A stretch of 10,323 nucleotides of DNA, taken from positions 1-10,323 of the forward strand of contig SLHB01000416.1 of NCBI GenBank assembly GCA_007136375.1, given 5' to 3'. Below the pieces are notes generated by a model. That model saw only the letters and a list, made by a program, of their open reading frames with translations. It made no database searches and was not told where the DNA came from. The DNA is from Candidatus Hydrogenedentota bacterium. Lineage in GTDB: Bacteria > Hydrogenedentota > Hydrogenedentia > Hydrogenedentales > SLHB01. The stretch's first letter is position 1. The number at the start of each line of letters is the position of its first letter. Positions 1-6,564 of the stretch are shown in pieces. Position numbers and translations under genes: made by a program.

Positions 1-154
1 ACCCTTCGGAGACCCTGCCGTCCGCCTCCCGCCGTGGCCGCGCCGCCGCCCAATGATGTATCCTTCCCGCCAGATACGCCTGTCCGGAGCGGGCGCCGCG
101 CGCATCGCCCAGCGGCGCGCGTGGCCAGAATCCTGAAAGCGGGGAGCAACGGGC
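1..154. other. Upstream region of the GH10 gene
   Basis: This stretch precedes the GH10 start. The GH10 reading frame is closed upstream by a TGA at 134-136, so the gene cannot begin further left. An inverted repeat of 7 bp arms (93-99 and 112-118, 12-base loop) is present but has no T-run after it, so it is not a convincing terminator. I found no pair of promoter boxes I would defend. A frame open from the left edge exists, but its translation is proline- and arginine-rich and looks like chance in GC-rich DNA. Confidence 0.4.
141..146 (+). promoter_or_regulatory. Shine-Dalgarno site of the GH10 gene
   Basis: GGGGAG lies 8 bases before the ATG at 155. It favours this start over the in-frame ATG at 164, which would be 17 bases from the site. 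Confidence 0.55.
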
Positions 155-1663
155 ATGAACGGGATGGACATCAGCTTGAGCCGAAGAGCGGCGGGGCCAA
201 GCCTTGAACCACGGACCGCAACAGCCTTGCGCTGCGCGGCGTGGGCGGCCCTGACGATCTGCGCCGCGCTGCTTGCGGACCCCGCGGGCCATGCCGGGGC
301 TACGGACGGGATGGCCGCGTGGGAGCGGGAAGCCCGTGAACGCATCGCCGAGCACCGCGTCAGCCCCCTCCGCGTCAAGGTGTTGGACGCCGGCGGCGCG
401 CCTGTCGAGGGCGCGGAAGTCTCCGTGGAGATGACGGAACACGCCTTCCGCTTCGGCTCCGTCGTGAACGCCCAATACTTCGTGCACGAGACCTGCGACG
501 GCGATCCCTACCGGAAACGCCTCGCCGAGTTGTTCAACCAGGCGACCCTGGAAAACAGCATGAAATGGCGCCTGTGGGAGCGTAAGGACGACCCCGTTCG
601 CCGCGATTTTCATCAAATCCGCCGGGACATCGAAGCGCTGTTGGACGAAATCTTCAACGACCCCGACTGGGACTTGGACGCCATTGACTTCCGCGAGGAC
701 GCCAACGTCACCGTGGAATGGCTCGTGGAGCGGGGCTTTACGATTCGCGGCCACGCTATCATCTACGCCACGGAACTGCACGGCGGCCTCTTGCCCACGG
801 ACATTACCGAGGCCCTCGGCGCCGGAGACGACGACAGCAAGGCCTACATCCGCGAGCGGGTGGACGGCCACATTCGCGCCATCGGCCGCGCCTACCGGGA
901 CAGCGTGACCGAGTGGGACGTCGTCAACGAACACATGCGCGAATACCTGCTCACCCGCGCGCTAAACCCCGGCGCGTTCCCCGTGAAAGCGCCGGAGCAG
1001 ATCGCGTGGTTCCAGACCGCCGCCGAGGCCGCGCCGGAGGCCAGGCTGTTCCTGAACGACTACCAGATCCTCTCCGCCGGCATCCGCGAACGGCGGGACC
1101 TCTACGAGATGCAGGCGCGCTATCTCCTCGACGCGGGCGCGCCCCTCCATGGCCTCGGGTTTCAGGGCCACTTCTACAGTAAGGACGCGGCCCCTTCTCC
1201 GGCGGAATTGTGGGAGGTCTTGGAGCGTTTCGGCGAACTCGGACTGGATTTGGCCGTAACCGAATTCGGCATGTACGGAGACTGGGGCGCGACGCGCTTC
1301 GAGTCAGAAATGGCCCAGGCCGAATTCTTGTACACGCTCCTCCTGCTCCTTTACAGCCACCCGGCCGCCACCGGCCTTACGCTGTGGGGGTTCTGGGACG
1401 GGCAGCATTGGCAAGAAAGCGCGCCGTTCTTCCGCAAGGATTGGAGTGAGAAGCCGGCCCTCCACGTGTACCGGGACGTGGTCCTCGGCGAATGGTGGGC
1501 CGACGAAGAGGGCGAAACGGAAGCGGACGGCCTCTTCAGTATGGAAGGCCACCATGGCGCCTACGCCATCACGGCGCGCCACGGGCCTCACACAATCACG
1601 ACTTCCTATGACCTGGCGCCTGGCGGCGGAACGGTCGTCATCCGGCTTCCAGGCCATGAGTGA
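155..1663 (+). CDS. Secreted GH10-family glycoside hydrolase (endo-1,4-beta-xylanase-like)
   Basis: Predicted retaining beta-glycanase of family GH10, exported from the cytoplasm; family members cut xylan or related beta-1,4 glycans. The 502-residue protein starts with a positively charged region and a hydrophobic core at about 28-41, with possible cleavage after AGA at 47-49; the signal region is long. Residues about 70-108 resemble the small beta domain (VKVLDAGGAPVEGAEV) that precedes many GH10 catalytic domains. The catalytic domain spans about 110-440. EN-x-x-K at 133-137 fits the minus-2 subsite, WDVVNEH places the acid/base at E259, GFQGHF (335-340) keeps Q337 and H339, and AVTEFG places the nucleophile at E370. 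WGFWDGQHW is at 411-419. A short C-terminal beta module (about 443-500) follows. The canonical GHTLVWH stretch reads GHAIIYA (199-205), so substrate preference may be altered. The start is supported by GGGGAG at 141-146, 8 bases upstream. Family assignment is firm; xylan as substrate is inferred. Confidence 0.9.
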   Translation: MNGMDISLSRRAAGPSLEPRTATALRCAAWAALTICAALLADPAGHAGATDGMAAWEREARERIAEHRVSPLRVKVLDAGGAPVEGAEVSVEMTEHAFRFGSVVNAQYFVHETCDGDPYRKRLAELFNQATLENSMKWRLWERKDDPVRRDFHQIRRDIEALLDEIFNDPDWDLDAIDFREDANVTVEWLVERGFTIRGHAIIYATELHGGLLPTDITEALGAGDDDSKAYIRERVDGHIRAIGRAYRDSVTEWDVVNEHMREYLLTRALNPGAFPVKAPEQIAWFQTAAEAAPEARLFLNDYQILSAGIRERRDLYEMQARYLLDAGAPLHGLGFQGHFYSKDAAPSPAELWEVLERFGELGLDLAVTEFGMYGDWGATRFESEMAQAEFLYTLLLLLYSHPAATGLTLWGFWDGQHWQESAPFFRKDWSEKPALHVYRDVVLGEWWADEEGETEADGLFSMEGHHGAYAITARHGPHTITTSYDLAPGGGTVVIRLPGHE

Positions 1664-1699
1664 CAACGGCCGCGCACGGCAAGCGGCGGACAGGCGGAC

Positions 1700-2791
1700 A
1701 TGAACGGCGCATTCACCGATCCCCAGACGGGCGGAGACACGGGCGGCGGCGCGGCGCGGACCTTCATCGCGAAAGCGCGGCCCCAATGGGACGAGCTCAA
1801 CAGGTTGCTGGACACGTACAAGCGGCGCGGACCCAGCGGCATGACCACGGACGAGCTAAGCCAGCTCGACCGGCTCTACCGCCTGACCACGGTGCATCTC
1901 GCCCAGTTGCAGACCCGCGCCCCGCAATCGCCCTACGTGGCCCATCTGAACAGCCTCGTCGCGCGGACCCACAGCGTCATCTACGTGTCGTCCCGGGTGG
2001 GGCCCGCCCGGCGGGTCCTGCGCTTCCTAGTCACCGGCTTTCCCCGCGCGGTGGCGCGGACCGGCCGGTGCCAAGCCGTGGCCTGCGCCTTCTTCTTCAT
2101 CGCGGCCATCCTCGCCGCCCTGCCCGCCAACGTGGACCCTTCGGCGGCCTACGCCTTCACCATGGCGGGCGACTTCCGCCTTCCCGGCTGCACCGCGGAA
2201 CAGCTCGAAACGGCGCTGCGCTCGGGCCGGGATTGGCCCTTCGCCATGAAGTTCATCTTCGCCGCTCAACTCTTCGTCAACAACACGACGGTGGGCTTCA
2301 ACGCCTTCGTGTCCGGCGTGCTCGCGGGCATTCCCACCGTGTTCATCATGATGCTCAACGGCGCGATTCTCGGCAGCTTCACCATGATGCACCACCGCCA
2401 GGACATCGTCGCGGAGGTGTGGGCCTGGCTTCTGCCCCACGGCGTGCCGGAAATCGCCGCGGCCATTCTGTGCGGCGGCGCGGGCCTGTACATCGGCGCG
2501 GCCATCTTGCAGCCGGGCTTCGAAGCGCGGAGCGCGCGGCTGAAGGAAGCGGCGCGGACGGGGATGCAGGTCGTGCTGGGTTGCGTGCCTCTCCTCGTGG
2601 CGGCGGCCATCATCGAGGCCTTTCTCCGCCAGAGCGAACTGGGCGCCACGGCGCGGCTGATCTTCGCCGCGGGCGCCGCCGTCGTGCTGACCGTATACCT
2701 GGGCGCCGGCTTCGTCCTCGAACGCGCCGAGGCCCGGGCCCGCGAGCGGGCGGAAGACGTGGCGGCGATCAGAGCAAGTTCATCTCTCTAA
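1700..2791 (+). CDS. SpoIIM-family (DUF95) multi-pass membrane protein
   Basis: A 363-residue integral membrane protein of the stage II sporulation protein M family. In Bacillus SpoIIM belongs to the engulfment machinery, but the family is widespread in non-sporulating bacteria beside MoxR/DUF58 genes, so sporulation is not implied. Residues 1-120 form a soluble, partly helical region. Hydrophobic segments follow at about 122-142, 201-217, 250-270, 291-307 and 320-339. Family hallmarks visible are LFVNNTTVGFNAFVSG (191-206), the NG of MMLNGAILGSF (217-227) and the LLPHGVPE motif (244-251). The C-terminal tail is a charged Glu/Arg helix. The gene begins 36 bases after the GH10 stop, so it is probably co-transcribed with it; the ribosome site (AGGCGG just before the ATG) is weak. 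Its last 23 bases overlap the end of the oppositely oriented DUF58 gene. Family assignment is confident, and the likely role is membrane partner of the MoxR/DUF58 system. Confidence 0.88.
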   Translation: MNGAFTDPQTGGDTGGGAARTFIAKARPQWDELNRLLDTYKRRGPSGMTTDELSQLDRLYRLTTVHLAQLQTRAPQSPYVAHLNSLVARTHSVIYVSSRVGPARRVLRFLVTGFPRAVARTGRCQAVACAFFFIAAILAALPANVDPSAAYAFTMAGDFRLPGCTAEQLETALRSGRDWPFAMKFIFAAQLFVNNTTVGFNAFVSGVLAGIPTVFIMMLNGAILGSFTMMHHRQDIVAEVWAWLLPHGVPEIAAAILCGGAGLYIGAAILQPGFEARSARLKEAARTGMQVVLGCVPLLVAAAIIEAFLRQSELGATARLIFAAGAAVVLTVYLGAGFVLERAEARARERAEDVAAIRASSSL

Positions 2792-4175
2792 GCTCCACGT
2801 ACTTGTTCACGGCGGGCACGGTCAAGTCCTCCGGATGGACGTCCAGTATGTGGACCCCGCCCTTTTGCAGGCGGCCGAGCAGTTCCCGCCGCTCCCTGCG
2901 CAAGCGATAGACCACGGCCTTCCGGTAAGGGCCCACGGGCGCCTTGTCCGGCGTGGCGAGAATCGCCTCCAGCTCCGGCGTGCGCAGCGCCGACATGACC
3001 ATGAGGTGGCGCCGCCCGAGGGTGAGCGCGCCCGTCACCAACGCCTGGGAAGCCTGGCTGTCGGCAATGTCGCCGATGAGCAGGATCAGGCTCCGCTTCG
3101 TCAGCCGGGTTTGCAGGTACATGAAGGCCCGGCGGAAATGGCTCTCCGCGAGGGTTGGCTGAATGGGCGCGAGGACCGACGCCATGGCGGTGAGTTGGCG
3201 CAGGCCGCCTTTCGGCGGCAGATAGGCCGTCACGTCGTGATCGAAGACCAGGAGCCCGCATTGGTCGCCGCTGCCCAAGGCGGCGCCCGCGACCATGAGG
3301 GCCGCGTCGATGGCGTGATCGAGTTTCGTGCCGTTGCCCGCCTCCGCCCCCATCAGCCGGCCCCGGTCCAACACGATCATGATGTTCCGGAAGTGCTCGA
3401 TCTCGTAGTTCCGCGTGATGAGACGGCTGTGCTTCGCCGTCGCTTTCCAATCGATGCGCCGGATGTCGTCGCCGTACTCGTAGTCGCGCAAGCTCTCGAA
3501 ATCGTTGCCCATGCCCCGGAAACGGGACGTGCGCACGTGGGGCGCGTTCGGCATGGCCGCCCCCCGGGCGTTCAAGAATTCGCGGACCCGCCGTATATCC
3601 GGTTGAACCGCGCAGAGGTGACCCGCCGGCGCCCGCCATTGCAGGCGGACCAGGCCCAGTGCGTCCGTGGCCCGCAAATAGACATCGCCAAAGTGGTAGT
3701 CGCCCCGGACGTTCGCCTGGATTTCCAGCGTCAGCTCCCGCGTCTCGCCGGGCGCCAGACGCAACGGCGCTGTCTGGGCCCGCGGCTCGCCCAACTCGGG
3801 CAGAATCGGCCGGAACACAAGGCGGAGCGGCGCCGCGCCGTCATACACGAAGGTGTAACGCGCGGGCAGGCTCTCCCCGCGCGTACTGGCCGTTGGGCCA
3901 TCAAGGCGCACGGAGACGGCCCGGCACTCCCGCCGGAGCCGGCGGCCCGCCGCCACGGCCGCGACGACAAGGACCGCCCACCCCGCTCCCAAGACAGGAG
4001 CGGCTATCGAAGCGGGAAGCCACAGGGCGGCGGCCGACGCGCCCGCCAAGACGCCCGCCGCCGTCACCGCTCCCTTGCCCGGCATCCAACAGGGATCACG
4101 CAGGTCCGGCGGGCCGCTGGCTTCCCCGGCCCCGTCTGCTTCCGGGGCGGATTCGCTGCTCGGAGCCTCGGTCAC
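2769..4175 (-). CDS. DUF58 domain protein with vWA-like fold, membrane anchored
   Basis: A 468-residue protein of the DUF58 family, which contains a von Willebrand factor A-like fold and is nearly always encoded with a MoxR ATPase; it is thought to act as adaptor or substrate-recognition partner. A charged, proline-containing N-terminus (1-35) is followed by two hydrophobic segments (about 36-56 and 58-77). A beta-rich region (about 85-195) comes next, then the signature: FRGMGNDFESLRDYEYGDD (219-237) running into RRIDWKATAKH (239-249). The vWA-like part continues to about 400, with IMIVLDRGRLM (265-275), GLLVFDHD (307-314) and LLIGDIAD (365-372). The first MIDAS-like motif reads DRGRL instead of DxSxS, so metal binding is doubtful. 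The start is GTG, sharing a GTGA overlap with the moxR stop and preceded by GGAGG 7 bases upstream. It is the last gene of the leftward operon and overlaps the end of spoIIM. Family call is very secure; molecular role is inferred. Confidence 0.92.
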   Translation of the reverse strand: MTEAPSSESAPEADGAGEASGPPDLRDPCWMPGKGAVTAAGVLAGASAAALWLPASIAAPVLGAGWAVLVVAAVAAGRRLRRECRAVSVRLDGPTASTRGESLPARYTFVYDGAAPLRLVFRPILPELGEPRAQTAPLRLAPGETRELTLEIQANVRGDYHFGDVYLRATDALGLVRLQWRAPAGHLCAVQPDIRRVREFLNARGAAMPNAPHVRTSRFRGMGNDFESLRDYEYGDDIRRIDWKATAKHSRLITRNYEIEHFRNIMIVLDRGRLMGAEAGNGTKLDHAIDAALMVAGAALGSGDQCGLLVFDHDVTAYLPPKGGLRQLTAMASVLAPIQPTLAESHFRRAFMYLQTRLTKRSLILLIGDIADSQASQALVTGALTLGRRHLMVMSALRTPELEAILATPDKAPVGPYRKAVVYRLRRERRELLGRLQKGGVHILDVHPEDLTVPAVNKYVELREMNLL

Positions 4176-5164
4176 CGGGGGACCTCCACGCTGTTCAGCA
4201 ATTGCCGCAGGGCCTCGTCCGGCGTCACCTCCTCCAGCTCGCTTCCGGGGCTCAGCACCACCCGGTGACGTATGGAGGGAATGAAGGCCCCCTTAATGTC
4301 TTCGGGGGTGACGAAATCGCGGCCTTCGAAGCGGGCCAGGCTCTTGGCGCCCATCAGAAGCGTGAGGCCCGCCCGCGGGCTCGCTCCCACCAGGAAGTTC
4401 GGGTCCTCCCGCGTGGCCGCCACAAGGGCGCGGACATACCGGATCACCTCGGGGCGCACGTAGGTCGCGCGGATGACCTCCCGGGCCGCGACAATCTCTT
4501 CCGGCGCCGCGATCCGCTCCAACCCGAAACCGTCGAGGGCGCCGCCTCCCGCGAAGGCGTGGTGTCCCGTCAGCACCCGCTCCTCCGCTTCCGGCCCGGG
4601 GTAGCCCACCATCACCTTGAACATGAAGCGGTCAAGCTGGGCCAAGGGCAAGGGATACGTGCCCTCGTGCTCCACGGGATTCTGCGTCGCGAATACAATA
4701 AACGGGTGCGGCAGGGAGTGGATGGTCCGCTCTTGACTCACCGTGCCCTCTTGCATCGCTTCGAGCAACGCCGACTGGGTCTTCGCGGGCGCCCGGTTGA
4801 TCTCGTCGGCCAGGACAAAATTCGCGAAGATCGGGCCGGGCCGGAATTCGAATTCGTTCGTCGCCGGACGAAACACGTAGGAGCCCGTCACGTCGTTCGG
4901 CAGCAGATCCGGCGTGAACTGGATCCGGCTGAACTCCATGGACAACACCGAGGCCACGGTGCGGACGAGCGTCGTCTTCGCCGTGCCCGGAACACCCTCG
5001 AGCAGCACGTGCCCATTAGAAAGCAGGGCCGCCGCGCAGAAGCGGAGCGCTTCCTCCTGACCGTAGATGACCTTCTCGATCTCCGCTACCGCGCGCTCGT
5101 AAAGCGCCGCGACATCCAGGGATTCGCCTTCTTGCTCGGTTTGTCCGTTTCCGGTGAGCGGCAT
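4172..5164 (-). CDS. MoxR-family AAA+ ATPase
   Basis: A 330-residue cytoplasmic AAA+ ATPase of the MoxR group, whose members act as chaperones for maturation or cofactor insertion of partner complexes, usually with a vWA protein. The full set of motifs is visible: the N-terminal helix leading to VIYGQEEAL (32-40), Walker A GVPGTAKTT (57-65), Walker B VLADEINRAP (117-126) with D120 and E121, sensor 1 ATQNP (159-163), LDRF with the arginine at 179, and sensor 2 ASPRAG (261-266). The length is typical. Residues 1-15 are a polar extension outside the conserved domain, and the only suitable start in that region is the ATG at 5164, with AGGAG (5176-5180) 11 bases upstream. The gene begins 79 bases before the DUF4350 gene ends and its stop overlaps the DUF58 start by GTGA. 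Its energy-dependent partner is presumably the DUF58 protein. Exact MoxR subfamily is not resolved here. Confidence 0.95.
   Translation of the reverse strand: MPLTGNGQTEQEGESLDVAALYERAVAEIEKVIYGQEEALRFCAAALLSNGHVLLEGVPGTAKTTLVRTVASVLSMEFSRIQFTPDLLPNDVTGSYVFRPATNEFEFRPGPIFANFVLADEINRAPAKTQSALLEAMQEGTVSQERTIHSLPHPFIVFATQNPVEHEGTYPLPLAQLDRFMFKVMVGYPGPEAEERVLTGHHAFAGGGALDGFGLERIAAPEEIVAAREVIRATYVRPEVIRYVRALVAATREDPNFLVGASPRAGLTLLMGAKSLARFEGRDFVTPEDIKGAFIPSIRHRVVLSPGSELEEVTPDEALRQLLNSVEVPR
4183..4187 (-). promoter_or_regulatory. Shine-Dalgarno site of the DUF58 gene
   Basis: On the minus strand this reads GGAGG and lies 7 bases before the GTG at 4175. It sits inside the end of the moxR coding region and, with the GTGA overlap, supports the GTG start and translational coupling. 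Confidence 0.65.
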
Positions 5165-6564
5165 GCTTCCAGGTTCTCCTGTAGTTGAATGAGTTCCACC
5201 GGCGTAGGCCCGTACTCCGCCTTTATGGCCGCGGCGGCTTGCCGGAGCGCCGTGTCCAATCGCTCCGCCCGGGACGGATCCATGCGCGCGAGGCGGCCGA
5301 GGATCGCGCCTTCCTTGGACCCGTGGGGCAACAGCAGTTCCTCGCGAATCTCGTCGAGAACGCCGTCCCGGCAGATGCTCAGCGCGTACCGGGCCTTCCG
5401 TCCCCGGTAGAACAGCCGGGCCATCGCGTCCACGTATTCGCCGATGCTGCGCCGGCTAGCCGCGCGCGGAGGGATCGGCGCGCCAAACTGTACGCCCGCG
5501 AACCGCGCCCACACGCCCGCCGCCGCCAGCACCGACAACACAATCACGCTAAAGGGGTACATGCCCACGAGCGCAAAGGCGCTATCCACCCTCATATTGC
5601 CCAGGTAGTACTCGTCGAAGACGATCTCGCGGCCGCCGCCGCCCACGGCGAGATGGTAGGCGGCCACGGCGTTGTCCTCCTGGGTCAATCCAAGGTTGTT
5701 CACGAGGGCGGGCTCGCTCACAATCACGCTGTGGCCCGCGCCGTGGGCGAACATCGCCGCGATGGGCACGGCATCCGGTTCGCCGTTCCCGTTCCGGTCA
5801 AGCAGCACTTCGATGCGGCCGACCGCGTCCTCCAGCCCGCCGCCTTGGAGATGGCGCACCCGCGCGGCAGGCAAGGAGAGCGTCTCCGCCGCCCCATCCA
5901 GGTGTTCGAAGGCGCCCGTGAATCTCGCTTCGTACGCCTCCTCCGCCAGGCGCGCGTCTTCCAACCGGTCCCGCACGAAACGGTCCGTCTGAAAGCGCTC
6001 GGCGCGCTGAGATCCCGAGATAAGCGGGCCGAGGCCACTCGGCCCGGGCCCGTCGGTCACGCGGAGATTCGAGACGCCGAGCCGGGCCAACAACTCAGGC
6101 TCGCCGATGTACTCTTCGAGAAGAAACGACTCGGCGTCCCAGGGCGGCCGCTCATCCTCTTCCTCCTCATCGCCGTCACCGTTCCCCGCGCCGGGCGGCG
6201 CGCCAAGCACTCGGTGCACATCCAACTCGTCGGCGACGAGGACGACTTCACCGCCGGCCTGGATCCATTCGTCTATCTTGATGAGGTACTGCTTCTCAAG
6301 CTCCAGGGCGGGGATGCTCGGATTGATGAGCAGCACCCGGCGATCGCCTTCGAAAAGCCGCTCCGGCGCGGCGCGCCAGCGTTGCGCGTCGTGGCCAAAG
6401 TGCTCCGTCAACTCGAACAGGGCGCGGTGCCCGACCACAAGGCCGCTGTAGGAATGGGCGCGCAGCTCACCCGCCAGCGGGGGGATCTGCGCCACGAGGA
6501 TCCGTACGCCGATGGCCACGGCCACCAAGACGCCCACGAGGATGGCGAAACGCTGGAACGTCAT
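5086..6564 (-). CDS. DUF4350 domain membrane protein
   Basis: A 492-residue protein with an N-terminal membrane helix (about 6-24) and a second at about 330-352; the region between is predicted to be extracytoplasmic. The N-terminal part of that region (about 36-115) matches DUF4350, with the SYSGLVVGHRALFELTEHFG segment (38-57) and a Rossmann-like VLLINPS (77-83) and EVVLVAD (106-112). An insertion follows with an acidic run DGDEEEEDE (130-138) and, at 256-264, DRNGNGEPD, which resembles a calcium loop. NNLGLTQEDNAVAAYHLA (289-306) is a family-like motif. The cytoplasmic tail (about 353-492) is helical and charged. The start chosen is the ATG at 6564: it shares an ATGA overlap with the DUF4129 stop, has GGAGG 10 bases upstream, and leaves the membrane helix right at the N-terminus. 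A longer frame begins at 6618 but adds 18 Gly/Arg-rich residues. The last 26 codons overlap moxR. Function unknown; probably a membrane subunit of the MoxR/DUF58 assembly. Confidence 0.88.
   Translation of the reverse strand: MTFQRFAILVGVLVAVAIGVRILVAQIPPLAGELRAHSYSGLVVGHRALFELTEHFGHDAQRWRAAPERLFEGDRRVLLINPSIPALELEKQYLIKIDEWIQAGGEVVLVADELDVHRVLGAPPGAGNGDGDEEEEDERPPWDAESFLLEEYIGEPELLARLGVSNLRVTDGPGPSGLGPLISGSQRAERFQTDRFVRDRLEDARLAEEAYEARFTGAFEHLDGAAETLSLPAARVRHLQGGGLEDAVGRIEVLLDRNGNGEPDAVPIAAMFAHGAGHSVIVSEPALVNNLGLTQEDNAVAAYHLAVGGGGREIVFDEYYLGNMRVDSAFALVGMYPFSVIVLSVLAAAGVWARFAGVQFGAPIPPRAASRRSIGEYVDAMARLFYRGRKARYALSICRDGVLDEIREELLLPHGSKEGAILGRLARMDPSRAERLDTALRQAAAAIKAEYGPTPVELIQLQENLEACRSPETDKPSKKANPWMSRRFTSAR
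5176..5180 (-). promoter_or_regulatory. Shine-Dalgarno site of the moxR gene inside the DUF4350 gene
   Basis: AGGAG on the minus strand, 11 bases before the ATG at 5164. It lies within the DUF4350 coding region and is the main support for starting moxR 79 bases before the upstream gene stops. Confidence 0.45.

Noticed and set aside
93..118. GC-rich inverted repeat upstream of GH10 as a terminator
   Set aside because: The arms are perfect (7 bp), but the loop is 12 bases and no T-run follows on either side. Chance is likely at this base composition.
182..275. Twin-arginine or lipoprotein signal in the GH10 protein
   Set aside because: The Arg pair at 10-11 is far from the hydrophobic core and lacks the twin-arginine consensus. 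The cysteine at 35 is preceded by LTI, which does not fit a lipobox.
1660..2910. 416-codon frame overlapping spoIIM
   Set aside because: Its translation is a low-complexity Arg/Gly/Pro/His shadow, while the frame at 1700 gives a full SpoIIM-family protein.
2835..4268. Long rightward open frame (477 codons) antisense to DUF58 and the end of moxR
   Set aside because: It mirrors the DUF58 gene codon for codon in GC-rich DNA and its translation is Arg/Gln/His-rich without domain features. The minus-strand frame has clear DUF58 motifs.
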